NCBI RefSeq assembly: GCF_026151205.1
Contig: NC_087081.1
Coordinates: 4,035,246-4,099,245, forward strand
Direction of reading: 5' to 3'
From: Bolinopsis microptera
Taxonomy: Eukaryota; Ctenophora; Tentaculata; Lobata; Bolinopsidae
Length of the DNA stretch: 64,000 nt
Shown here: positions 38,701-49,005 of the stretch, one piece after another
Layout of the letters: each line of letters opens with the position of its first letter
How positions within the stretch are numbered: position 1 is the first letter of the stretch
Notes under the pieces: generated by a model
The model's input: only the letters and a program-made list of their open reading frames with translations
Databases searched by the model: none
What the model was told of the DNA's origin: nothing
Translations under genes and position numbers: made by a program

Positions 38701-41700
38701 GGAAGTTAATGTAATATTGAACTTATAAACATAGATAAAATTTTTGATTAATCAGTTTTATGAAGGAGCTATCTTGGTAAAATGTTTGTAGTATTATGAA
38801 GAATTGTTCACGGCTTGTTGCGATTTGGATTCTTTTAGCCGTTATATTTTATGTTTCTTTTGGATAAATTTGTGATTGTTGTTGTGTTTCAAGATGTTAT
38901 TTGTTGTTGTTATATTTCGTAGTATTAATAGATTATTTTAATAGATTATTTTAACATTGTATCTTTGCAGCTATGTAAGTTTTCAGTACGTCCTGTTTAT
39001 GACAAAGGCATGTAGCCGAAACGTCGACAAAGAATTATGTTTTAACACACTGAGTGGAGACTCTCATTTCGTCAACTACAATTAAAAATAAATGATTGAC
39101 CCACTCATAAGAGCAAAACAAGATTACCAGATTCAGTAAATTAATGGAAATGGTTTGAATTCTGATCATTTCATCCTGATTTCACCCTGATTTCACCCTG
39201 ATCAGGACATAATACGAGCAGATGGTTCACGTCCAGACTCAAAAGGCTTCAAATGGTTCTGTAAAGGACTTCTACTCTGTGTTCCGTACGGAGCATCCAT
39301 CGGTGGCATCGCTACATTAACAGGTTTAGGAGAATACATGCACATTCGCACAGTTTGAATACCACACCGCATGGTACCAAATTATCCTACGACTCAATGA
39401 TGTAAGGGTATACACCTGAATTATAAGAGCCGGACAGAAAAGTAACCCACCACCACTCCTCAGGGACTCCTCCAAACCTGGTCCTGAAGTCCATCTTCGA
39501 GGCAACATTCCCCGGACAGAAGTCAGTGGATTACCAGACGTGGTTCACAGTAGCATTCCCTCTGTCTCTTATCCTGGTGTTCGCAGGGTGGACACTACTT
39601 TGTTTAATATACGCGAGGAGTAGTTACTGGTACCTGATTACGGGGAAATTCATATGGGATAAATCAGGTTAGCAACCGTTGCTAATAGCAACATTATAAT
39701 TAGATTAGTAACTGTTGATAATAGCAACATTGTGACCAGGTTAGCAACTGTTGCTAATAGCAACATGATAATCAGGTTAGCAACTGTTGCTAATAGCAAC
39801 ATAATAATCAGGTTAGCAACTGTTGCTGATAGCAACATGATAATCAGGTTAGCAACTGTTGCTAATAGCAACATGATAATCAGGTTAGCAACTGTTGATA
39901 ATAGCAACATGATAATCAGGTTAGCAACTGTTGCTAATAGCAACATGATGAGACGATACCAAAATATTAATACTTAACTCTTTTATTTCATCATTGTAAG
40001 ATTTATATTAAGCGCGATTAAAAAACAATCTTTCCAGGCAAGAACAAAGAGGTACAGAAATGGAGCTACGTGAACAAAGCGATCAGGAAGGAGTATAAGA
40101 AGCTAGGTGGTCTGAGATTCCCTGAAATCCTCCTCCTCCTCATGCTACTTCTTCTCATCTTTCTGTGGCTTTTCAGAAAACTTGAAGGCTTCGATGGTTG
40201 GGCTGAGGTTAGTTTCCCTTTAGATGTGTTGAACAGGGAGCCTAGAATTAGATCATACAATGTATAAAAAGAAAAACCAAATTTTATTCTTATACATGTA
40301 GACTTTGGCACTGCTGCAGGGGAGGTGATAAACTTTTAAAGTGTCTTGTAGAGTTGTGGGGGTGGTCATGGTAACAGTGGTGGTAGTCATGGTAACTAAT
40401 CTACTGTATTACTGTTGCCTTATGGGGGTGGTTATGGTAACAGTGGTGGTAGTCATGGTAACTAATCTACTGTATTACTGTTGCCTTATGGGGGTGGTTA
40501 TGGTAACAGTGGTGGTAGTCATGGTAACTAATCTACTGTATTACTGTTGCCTTATGGGGGTGGTTATGGTAACAGTGGTGGTAGTCATGGTAACTAATCT
40601 ACTGTATTACTGTTGCCTTATGGGGGTGGTCATGGTAACAGTGGTGTTAGTCATGGTAACTAATCTACTATATTACTGTTGCCTGGTAGTCATGGTAACT
40701 AATCTACTATATTACTGTTGCCTGTTAGTCATGGTAACTAATCTACTGTATTACTGTTGCCTGTTAGTCATGGTAACTAATCTACTATATTACTGTTGCC
40801 TGTTAGTCATGGTAACTAATCTACTGTATTACTGTTGCCTGGTAGTCATGGTAACTAATCTACTGTATTACTGTTGCCTTATGGGGGTGGTTATGGTAAC
40901 AGTGGTGGTAGTCATGGTAACTAATCTACTGTATTACTGTTGCCTTATGGGGGTGGTTATGGTAACAGTGGTGGTAGTCATGGTAACTAATCTACTGTAT
41001 TACTGTTGCCTTATGGTGGTGGTCATGGTAACAGTGGTGGTAGTCATGGTAACTAATCTAATGTATTACTGTTGCCTGGTAGTCATGGTAACTAATCTAC
41101 TATATTACTGTTGCCTGTTAGTCATGGTAACTAATCTACTGCAGTAAGTTTATTAATCAAACTTGACCAGGTTCACGCGAAAGCGATCGGAAATATGAAA
41201 GAAAATGGTCAATACAAGATCTACCTGAAGGATGCGTGGGTTGTTATAACTCTAGGACTGTTCCTGTTCATTATTCCTGCAGAGAATCCTTTCAGAGGAA
41301 TTCTCAAATTTAAACCTCCTCCAGGTTTGTACTTTGATTCGTTTGTTATTAAAGTTGGATGATCGCCAATAAATTATTCGATATTGGTTGACTATGCTAT
41401 TCAAAAATTCATTCATAAATTTATATTACTTAATTTCTTATCATGCTACTACCGTATTTATTTAACTAATTACCCTGATTAGTTGGATAACTAATAACTA
41501 ATTATCTAATTATCTACCGTACTAATGTCCAGGTGGAAAGAGGTTCACGAGAGTAAAGAGGTTACTTGATCTGGAAACTGTGATGAAGAAAACACCTTGG
41601 GATGTACTGTTTATTCTGGGTGGTGGGTACGCTATCGCTGCTGGTTGTAAGGTAAGAAAACACCTTGGGATGTGCTGTTTATTTTGGGTGTTGGGTACGC

Positions 41701-44700
41701 TATCGCTGCTGGTTGTAAAGTAAGAAAACACCTTGGGATGTGCTGTTTATTTTGGGTGTTGGGTACGCTATCGCTGCTGGTTGTAAAGTAAGAAAACACC
41801 TTGGGATGTGCTGTTTATTCTCGGTGGCGGGTACGCTATAGCTGCTGGCTGTAAGGTAAGAAAACACCTTGGGATGTGCTGTTTATTCTGGGTGGCGGGT
41901 ACGCTATAGCTGCTGGTTGTAAGGTAAGAAAACACCTTGGGATGTGCTGTTTATTCTGGGTGGCGGGTACGCTATAGCTGCTGGCTGTAAGGTAAGAAAA
42001 CACCTTGGGATGTGCTGTTTATTTTGGGTGTTGGGTACGCTATCGCTGCTGGTTGTAAGGTAAGAAAACACCTTGGGATGTGCTGTTTATTCTGGGTGGC
42101 GGGTACGCTATAGCTGCTCGCTGTAAGGTAAGAAAACACCTTGGGATGTGCTGTTTATTCTGGGTGGTGGGTACGATATAGCTGCTGGCTGTAAGGTAAG
42201 AAAACACCTTGGGATGTGCTGTTTATTCTGGGTGGTGGGTACGATATAGCTGCTGGCTGTAAGGTAAGAAAACACCTTGGTTATCTCTTATAGCTGCTGG
42301 CTGTAAGGTAATTGTTTTGAAACGCCACCAGGATAATTTCTAATTAGATTCGTTCATTAACGACAAAATTTTAAAATTTTAACGAAAAAAACGTATCAAT
42401 GTATCTTATACAAATATTGTATAATACTGCATAATAATCGTTGTCAAACGTAATTCTTGTACAGGTTTAACCCACTTATACTGTTTATAGTCCATAAATG
42501 AGAGCTCGAAACTCGGAAAAGCTAATTTTCCCATCAGTATTAAGATCCGCTTCTTCTAACAAGTACATAATGTCCTCTGTTAGAATTCCAACGTCTGCTT
42601 TTTGCATCGCTACCGCTACCTTCAGGAAGTTGAGATCAGTCAAATTATCATGAAAATAACCCTTATAAAGTTCGAGCATTGGTGGAGATATAAACAAAGT
42701 TAGAATTAGAATGAACAAAATTCGAAAGAATGAGGTCTAATGGCATAAACGCCATTACACTCCATAACACTCCATAACACGCCATAACACTCCATAACAC
42801 TCCATAACACTCCATAACACTCCATAACACTCCATAACACTCCATAACACTCCATAACACTCCATAACACTCCATAACACTCTTCTCACCTCTTCGTGTG
42901 ACACCTCCCCGCTTCCGTCTTCATCTATCAAATTAAAAGCGTCCACAACTTCGTCTGAGTTTGGTTTTTCTGCCATTATCTCCTCAATGTACGCCATCAG
43001 CTCATCAAAGTCTACAGTTCCGTCCTGGTCTGTGTCTACCTTTAAAGAAACTCATTGAATAATTATGCAATTATGCAATTAAGCAATTGTACAATTAATC
43101 GGATTCTGAACGTAGACTTAAAATATGTATTTTAGACTTTAAATTGGCGTCAGACTTAAAATTGGTACTAAACTGAAGGTTACCAGTATTTTCACAAATG
43201 GAAATCGATGTTATTTATTTATGCAATTATACATATTGTTATCTATTTTATTTACCACGTACGGTAATGTATATAAGTCAAACCTGCCCAAGCTAGAGAG
43301 CCACGTACGGTAATGTATATATAAGTCAAACCTGCCCAAGCTAGAGAGCTGCACGTACGGTAATGCTTCCAGACAAAGTGAAGATATTTTGACATAAGTC
43401 GTAAAATAACAGTAGAATGTAGACTAAAATAAATCTTTAAATTATAAAAAGGCACCCACACGAAAAAAAAAACCTTGATCAAATTTGCAAGGCTATAAAA
43501 TCATAACAAAAACAGTGGTGGTAGTCATGGTAACTAAAACTGTAGTAACCTTTTCAAAGAAAGCCTTCAGATCCTCTTTCAGAGCAATGACATTAAAATT
43601 AGCAAACATTTTCTGCAGCTCATCCAGCTCCAGTGTCCCGTTTGCATCTATATCATAAGTTTTAAACATGCTTTTCATCTCCGTCTCCTCCTCCTTAGTC
43701 AACGTACTGGTACTAAACTCCATCTTCAAGCTTTCAAGGCATTCGTATCTAAGGAGGAACATTTGTTTAAGTTGAGAGTGAATCATGGCAGTAAATAAAG
43801 TTGGAATCACCTAGAATTGCAAAACAACTTTGTTACTGCCGACTCTGCACCGACTAATAGCTGCTATGTCTGCACAAATAAAAGGTAAATCGGTTGTTAA
43901 ACCAGTTAAACGACAGTATTGAACATATTACATTTGATTTTACAATTATTATTATGAAAGTATTCTTGTGAGGTCTGGTATTGCATGTAACGTAGGATGT
44001 ATCAGTAAATGTCACTGAGCTAAAATATTAACTGTATTAAATATAGTGGCAAGAATGTTATGATAATACAAAAAAATCTAACGATTTTAAGCATCGAAAT
44101 TGTAGATTGCAGCCTTGCGTCTAAGATGAGATATACATAACATACCACGTGTTACCATGGTAACATGTGTTCAAACAGGAATCTTGATAATAACAGCCTT
44201 GCGTCTAAGATATGATATAGTTTTATAGATTTATATTAACAGGAAACGATGTCCGGTAGTTTCATTGCGTCCTAATATACACAAAATATGGCTTATCAGC
44301 GTGCGCGGGAATATATTATGTACATAGCGGGTCTGCCAATGACTGTGGCTACAACGTGGGAATTATCAGTAAATGCCACTGTGGTAAAATTCTAACCACA
44401 GCCGAACTGCCGAAGCTGTTAGAAGTTATAACCACAAATGAAACCCGGAAGCCTCCTAATTATTTAAAATGCTAAACGTATGATGGGGATGGAAATGCTT
44501 TTCAGAGTTTTAGAAGAATCACCCAAGTTGCAGCAGAACAAAGACAAAATTAAAATTATAATTGGTCTAATTCAGTCTTGAAAATAGTCCTAGGCTATAA
44601 TTAAATTTAAAACGCATTAAAACAATCGTTTGAAAATGTAATCCCAAAATAAACTTCTATTTCAGGGACACAGAGCTTGACATAAATTATAATAAAGGTA

Positions 44701-47700
44701 TAATTGGTATCCGGCGGACAAAAGGCGGAATGAGGCATAATTATGACTAATTATGAGTAGAATAAATACATGAAATGACCAAGGAGAACACTAATACTTG
44801 CACTAATTTGTATGTTAAAATGAAACCAAGTTTTAGAATATTTTTGACTACATCTATTGAGAATTGAGGAATGCCCAAAATGAGATCATGCATAAATAAA
44901 GAAATAAAGCTATCCAATCTTAATTTATGTAGTCAGAAACGCCCAAAATAAGATTTCGATTCTCGTGCATAAAGTTACCAGTCGGGGATAAATTGTCGAG
45001 TAAACCATTATTATAAATAGTTAGCAAACTATGTATTATAATGGTACTGTTTTTAACTTTTAACCCTATTTATAATTACCCCTTAAGGTTTACTAGGTGA
45101 TAATTCGACTAATTGTCAATCAAATCACTGTGTTGGAATATAGGATCATCAAGTCCGCTAAATATTTATATTGCCCACTTTCATTGTCGCCCTGATGGCC
45201 ATAATATAACTTGAAGAATGAGTATCGTCGAAACAATTACAATTTATGTGGATCAAAAGCAACTAATAGTAATATTAGCCAGTAGCCAGTCGTTCAAATA
45301 AACAATAGACTTAGAGAAACAAATAATATATTCAACCACAAACTGAATTCCAGGCCATCTATCTGAAATAGATACGTTTGCGTGCCGTGTCTATGTTTAT
45401 TATCGACAGCCTTATCCGAAAGAAAATAGAAAATCCAAGCAGACTAAATTAATGACTGTTGTAAATTGTAGCTACCAAATATTCGTACCACGTGTTACCA
45501 TGGTAACATGTGTTTACTTATGTTATGGTATCATGTGATTAAGCTACCAACTATTTACTACTTTACTATTATATTTCGTGCCGATCAACCCTATAGAAGA
45601 TTGATAAGGTCCGTTTTACAATCAGTTTTCGTCCTTTCCTGTAGGTGTTAAAAAAGAGTTAAAAATGTTTGATAATTCCGTATATGCGACCAAGGGGAAC
45701 TTTTCTTTTCAGGTAAAGGAAACTTAATCTCTAAACGAGTTTTAATAATTTCAACACTGCTATATACTTATATAACACTGTTATATATAATAAATAATTT
45801 GAGATCATGAATACGATGTTGTAACATTGAACGTTGAGTAAATTCCTTTCCTGATAAGAGCATTTTTCCTTGTCGCATCAAACGGGAATACAATTTTACA
45901 CAAGAATACTGTGAACTCTAGACATCACAACAATGCGACTTATAAATGATGTTACTATCCGGGTAATTCAAGAAAATGGGAAGTATCTAAGCATAAAAAG
46001 TTCAGTGAAACATCTATTACAGTATTTACCGACTAACGAACATATCAGAAAGAAATCTACCAGAACCAAATCCATCGAACATATCAAAAAGAAATCTACC
46101 AGAACCAAATCCATCAGACAAACGCATATCTTTAAATCTAGCCGCTCTAGAACCTGGAACGACGACAACTGTATTCCTACTGTGATGAACTGTATGCCGT
46201 CTTATGATGAACGATCAGATATATTATACCCTATCATTCATATCCCGGTAAAGTTCATATTTCCTACAGTCTACAAAACAGAGTGCAGTTGGTCAGTTAC
46301 AGCCGCCGCTTATAGCTGGATCAACTTGTACAGTTACTAGGAAATTTAATGCCAGCAAGTAAAGTCATGATGTCAAATCAGGGAGAAACATGGAGCAAGT
46401 CTTTACAAAAATAGGTCGCAATGGCCAATGCGTTGTTATAAAAAACATGTATTGAAAATAGTTGGAGCTTTATAAGATTAGTGAATATAATAAGACTAAC
46501 CAGAGTTGGACTGAATGTTGAGGCTGAGTTAGCTTCACAAACCTAGCTGTAGACTGACAGACTAATCATGTATATATGGACACGTTCATTTTAGTTTGAG
46601 GATATCGGTAAATATTAGTGGCCCTATTAAATGGCACGACGAGGTAAAATTTGTCACACTATGAAATTATATAAACCCTCAATGGTTAGGATAATCGTAT
46701 CATCCTCTAGGCAAACTTTGTCACATAACTACATATATCAGATGATAAGATTTCGCTTAAATTAGGCAGTGAGATGTAAAGTAGATCTAGCCATCCAATA
46801 GTTTAATGAACATCCCAGAGAGTTAATCAGTCCTGAAAATGGGACAAATATCTAAAATCTTCAAAAGATATAAAAATAAAGCTCGGATAAAACTTCATGA
46901 AATTATGCATTAAATAAGCCTGAAATTAAATATTCTACACCATAATATTCTACCTAATAATATACCGAAGGGTAACTTATCGTCCTAGATATACAATATT
47001 AATAATGATTATAATGATGATATTAGTAATTATACATACTCTATATTTAGAGAAACATATATTTACCCAAAAGTCAAAAAGTATAAATACAAGAGAATGA
47101 GAATAAAATTTCAACACTATAATAATAATAATAACCTGGTTTTATTCCCTTGCGCCCCGGTTTTCTTCCCTTGCGCCCGGTTTTCTTCCCTTGTACCCGG
47201 TTTTCTTCCCTTGCGTAGCAAGCCCTGTCTCTTGTAAAAACAACCTCGAAAGATTTGTAGATACACATAGTCTCTACACCTTTACCCTCTGGTCCCTAGG
47301 GTCAGCTGACTCCGGGCCAGAGGAATATTACCGATTGCCAAGGTTTGATGCCTAGGCAGTCGAGACCTCTTATTGAGACCCGATATAATAATAACTAGAA
47401 ATTTATACATCGCTTTATAGCCAAAAAGAACTCAAAATCCAAAAAATTCAGTTCAAGCCATTTAAAGCGACTCATAAACATGTTCACAAGAACTTAGAAT
47501 TTAATGAAGTATGGTTTTTATGAGAAAGATATTATATGATACTTAGATGAATACTTTTTCAAAGAGATGAGTCTCTAGTCTCTTTTTAAACAAGACAATA
47601 TTGGTCAATGTTATCTATAATCACCATGGCAACACTATTATAAAGTTATAAGTATAATCACCATGGCAACACTATAATTACAATGGCAACACTATAAGTA

Positions 47701-49005
47701 TAATCACCATGGCAACACTATAAGTATAATCACCATGGCAACACTATAAGTATAATCACCATGGCAACACTATAATAACCATGGCAACACTATAATAACC
47801 ATAGCAACACTATAATAACCATGGCAACACTATAATCACCATGGCAACACTATAATCACCATGGCAACACCCCCAGGATTCAGGACTATCAGCCTGGATC
47901 GGAGAACAGTTTAGTTTCCTCCACAACAGCCCCCATGTCGTGATCGCACTGGTGGTTTCCTCTTTTGTAGCGGTACTCACCGAGTTCGCTTCAAACACCG
48001 CCTCTACTACCCTACTTCTACCAGTTCTAGTGTCGCTTAGTCAGGCTATCACTGTAAGTGTCTGTATGCGGGTTAGCTTTTTAATGTTTTTAATGTTAGC
48101 TTTCTAATGTTTTTCATGTTAGCTTTTTATGTTTTTCATGGAAATTCAGATTTCAAACTTTTATGGAAATTTTATTGCTTTATTATTATAAACTTTACCA
48201 TAGATTAGCTCAAACTAAAGGAATGAAATATTTGAGAGGTTTTTTAAATGAACTATAGTGCCAGTACGATAACTCACAAAAATAATTATAAAGGAGTTAT
48301 AACTGTTTAACTGTTTAAATATTCAATTTTGTAAATAAAACAAACTGTCAACAGGTTCACCCATTGTACCTAATGATGACTGGGACCCTATCAGCTTCAC
48401 TTGCCTTCTGTTTACCTTCTGCTACTGGGCCTAATGCGCTAGTGTTCGCCTACCCTGAGATTAAAGTTATTGATATGGTTAGTTGTTATACAAATCTACC
48501 AATATTTATTTTATTCCGCAGTAGATTAATATTGGATATTGATTATTGATGAATAGAAAGGTAAAATGCTGGTACATACAACCAGCTCAGTAACCATGGT
48601 AATCAGCCCAGCAACCATGGTAACCAGCTCAGTAACCATGGTAACCAGCCCAGCAACCATGGTAACCAGCTCAGTAACCATGGTAACCAGCTCAGTAACC
48701 ATGATAACCAGCCCAGTAACCATGGTAACCAGCTCAGTAACCATGGTACCCAGCCCAGTAACCATGGTAACCAGCTCAGTAACCATGGTAACCAGCTCAG
48801 TAACCATGGTAAAAGATGTTGATCAGTTAACAAACTAACATAAAAACCTTTTCCTCAGATCAGAACAGGACTAGTAATGAACTTTGTGTGTGTGTTATTA
48901 ACAGTAGCAGCTACTTCTACCTGGGTCTACACCATGCTAGACTTATCAGAGTACCCTTGTTGGGCAGATCCAAACGACAACATAACATGTACCTTCACAC
49001 CATAA
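29795..49005 (+). CDS. SLC13-like: SLC13-family Na+/carboxylate or sulfate cotransporter, 617 aa, 14 exons
   Basis: Exons: 29795-29859, 34802-34907, 35275-35409, 35632-35752, 35981-36085, 36304-36413, 39206-39323, 39464-39667, 40038-40207, 41171-41324, 41533-41651, 47877-48053, 48355-48477 and 48859-49005. They total 1854 nt with all phases closing. SLC13 (DASS/NaDC/NaS) proteins couple Na+ to uptake of di/tricarboxylates or sulfate at the plasma membrane. Landmarks: WMTEAVPLMITALLP, both substrate/Na+-binding SNT motifs (MSNTATTAMM, residues 165-167; ASNTASTT, 508-510), GASIGGIATLTGTPPN, WDVLFILGGGYAIA, ASLAFCLPSATGPNALVF, and C-terminal DLSEYPCWADP. Length is normal for SLC13A2/A3/A5-like members (about 570-630 aa). 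Substrate cannot be set from sequence. Introns host LINEs, a foldback, minisatellites and a nested EF-hand gene. The stop codon lies in the first units of a 3.7-kb minisatellite. Confidence 0.92.
30070..31292 (-). mobile_element. LINE fragment (5'-truncated RT), antisense in SLC13 intron 1
   Basis: An open frame, 31286-30105 (393 codons), starts at RT motif A (INFIDFKAAFDSIN, catalytic Asp). It continues through GTGQGDVQGPPIFNLVLNW (motif B) and DYADDIAGM (catalytic YADD), then the C-terminal LRWFGHVSRMPEDRLP block common to one large group of animal LINEs. The fingers and endonuclease are missing, so it is a truncated copy. The apparent Met is internal; clade is not assigned. Confidence 0.85.
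31300..31825. other. intron 1 spacer, includes a small dispersed repeat
   Basis: 31555-31615 (TGTGTTTTCCTTCGTGTCCA) is also found at 11590-11630. The upstream TTTCAACACT...ATAATTTGAG block resembles 45750-45810. This is a short interspersed family; otherwise nothing is recognised. Confidence 0.5.
31830..34620 (-). mobile_element. degenerate RLE-type (R2/NeSL/HERO-like) LINE lacking the RT core
   Basis: Minus-strand fragments in element order: a basic N-terminal part (34620-33882), an RT N-half reading YGRVPHSLIIYALRRYHLP (33860-33399), a linker/thumb (33370-32744), a zinc knuckle CKLCSKQGTLNHILTFC (C-x2-C-x7-H-x4-C) at about 32570-32525, and a restriction-like endonuclease segment (PLRSDVVSYS...VYLMELTCGNE) at about 32230-32110, continuing to 31830. 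Several frameshifts separate the pieces. The RT motifs B and C (YADD) are absent between 33399 and 33370, so the copy has an internal deletion. It is antisense in SLC13 intron 1. Confidence 0.8.
36414..36730. repeat. 21-bp minisatellite starting at SLC13 exon 6 donor
   Basis: About 14 copies of CTGTTACCATGACCACCCCC plus A. It begins within ten bases of the exon 6 donor (GTCAGT at 36414). The array resumes at 38113-38185 after the LINE insertion. Confidence 0.95.
36731..38112 (+). mobile_element. LINE 3' fragment with RNase H, inserted in the minisatellite
   Basis: An open frame to 37725 encodes an RNase H domain and a C-terminal zinc knuckle. The catalytic carboxylates are visible: CYTDGS, QTELTTI, WSDSLSS and NEKADELAK. 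The knuckle is CPMCGDGEETVSHFIAQCP. It ends in an A-rich tail (AAAAATTAAAAAAATTAAAAAA region, 38092-38112). Both flanks are the same 21-bp repeat, showing insertion into the array. The RT itself is missing. This domain order is found in I/R1-type LINEs. Confidence 0.85.
38113..38325. repeat. remnant of the 21-bp array plus (AAATCATCGC)n
   Basis: 38113-38185 continues the CTGTTACCATGACCACCCCC array. 38218-38322 holds about eleven copies of the 10-mer AAATCATCGC. Confidence 0.92.
38392..39093. mobile_element. 702-bp foldback MITE, two 287-bp arms
   Basis: The left arm 38392-38678 and right arm 38807-39093 are inverted copies of equal length. They begin ATTTATTTTTAATTGTAGTT, and the 128-bp loop is unique. 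The arms carry GTCGACGTTTCGGCTACATG. No transposase. It lies in SLC13 intron 6; the target duplication is unclear. Confidence 0.85.
39655..39952. repeat. 36-bp minisatellite spanning the SLC13 exon 8 donor
   Basis: About eight copies of ATAATCAGGTTAGCAACTGT plus TGCTAATAGCAACATG. The first copy overlaps the exon 8 end: GATAAATCAG then donor GTTAGC at 39668. The unit contains a TTAGCAAC/GTTGCTAA hairpin. The unit therefore copies about nine exonic bases plus the donor. Confidence 0.9.
40345..41148. repeat. compound minisatellite ending 23 bp before SLC13 exon 10
   Basis: Units of about 60 bp (GTCATGGTAACTAATCTACT, ATTACTGTTGCCTTATGGG, GGTGGTTATGGTAACAGTGG) alternate with shorter units of about 39 bp that lack the second half. 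The array stays open for 268 codons only because the unit lacks stops. Confidence 0.93.
41586..42318. repeat. 68-bp minisatellite: tandem copies of SLC13 exon 11 tail with donor
   Basis: Exon 11 ends TGTAAG then GTAAGA (41651/41652). Downstream, ten further copies of the last 66 coding bases (KKTPWDVLFILGGGYAIAAG block) follow, each ending in TGTAAG-GTAAGA or TGTAAA-GTAAGA. Period is exactly 68 bp; the last unit is shortened. Sixty-eight is not a multiple of 3, so unit read-through shifts frame. The seam is an AAGA shared by donor and exon. Confidence 0.95.
42485..43723 (-). CDS. calmodulin-like protein with four EF-hands, 152 aa, nested in SLC13 intron 11
   Basis: Exons: 43723-43550, 43039-42890 and 42619-42485 (stop TAA); all junctions are phase 0. 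Four canonical 12-residue Ca2+ loops are present: DIDANGTLELDE (about 24-35), DTDQDGTVDFDE, DEDGSGEVSHEE (split from its exit helix by intron 2) and DLNTDGKISFSE. All have Asp at position 1 and Glu at 12, so all should bind Ca2+. Size and spacing fit the calmodulin/troponin C superfamily, but the sequence is well diverged from calmodulin. The role is a Ca2+ sensor; targets are unknown. It lies antisense within the 6.2-kb intron 11 of SLC13. The start MEFSTSTL is chosen because acidic EF-hand proteins begin close to the first helix; an in-frame Met at 43810 is possible. The exon 3 acceptor is the unusual AAG at 42620. Confidence 0.85.
42754..42884. repeat. 10-bp minisatellite at the EF-hand exon 2 donor
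   Basis: About 13 copies of ACTCCATAAC begin six bases inside intron 2 of the EF-hand gene (donor GTGAGA at 42889). Confidence 0.93.
43255..43360. repeat. ~55-bp tandem duplication in EF-hand intron 1
   Basis: CACGTACGGTAATGTATATA plus AGTCAAACCTGCCCAAGCTAG occurs twice, with a third partial CACGTACGGTAATG copy. Confidence 0.85.
44140..44290. promoter_or_regulatory. X-box-like palindrome upstream of the EF-hand gene; partial dispersed repeat
   Basis: CACGTGTTACCATGGTAACA (44149 on) is a near-perfect palindrome centred on an RFX X-box-type core, 430 bp upstream of the EF-hand start codon. The same sequence recurs at 45490. 44222-44280 is a partial copy of the 23579/28031 repeat. Confidence 0.45.
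44291..47600. other. SLC13 intron 11, mostly unrecognised
   Basis: Contains a second CACGTGTTACCATGGTAACA palindrome (45490) and a 135-codon plus-strand open frame (45933-46340) with a duplicated KKSTRTKSI motif. That frame has no recognised domain and could be a small gene or chance. A short GGTTTTCTTCCCTTGCGCCC repeat lies at 47150-47210. No convincing exons. Confidence 0.35.
47605..47876. repeat. ~21-bp CACCATGGCAAC minisatellite abutting SLC13 exon 12 acceptor
   Basis: About 12 copies of ATCACCATGGCAACACTATA. The last unit runs directly into CACCCCCAG and exon 12 (47877), so the acceptor lies at the array edge. The unit matches an RFX half-palindrome, CCATGGCAAC. Confidence 0.92.
48583..48812. 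repeat. 21-bp X-box-like minisatellite in SLC13 intron 13
   Basis: Eleven copies of CAGTAACCATGGTAACCAGC plus T or C. It occupies most of the 381-bp intron 13. The same unit forms the array at 54190-54315. Confidence 0.95.

Noticed and set aside
40341-41147. 268-codon frame
   Set aside because: Intronic minisatellite of SLC13; periodic translation only.
45933-46340. 135-codon open frame with KKSTRTKSI duplication
   Set aside because: No recognised domain and no supporting signals; kept only as an unassigned intronic stretch.
47270-47400. Possible structured RNA (GGTCCCTAGGGTCAGCTGAC region)
   Set aside because: Some local palindromes but no match to a known RNA family that I can support.
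48526-48838. MVTELVTMVTELV-type frames on both strands
   Set aside because: Translation of the 21-bp X-box-like minisatellite in SLC13 intron 13.
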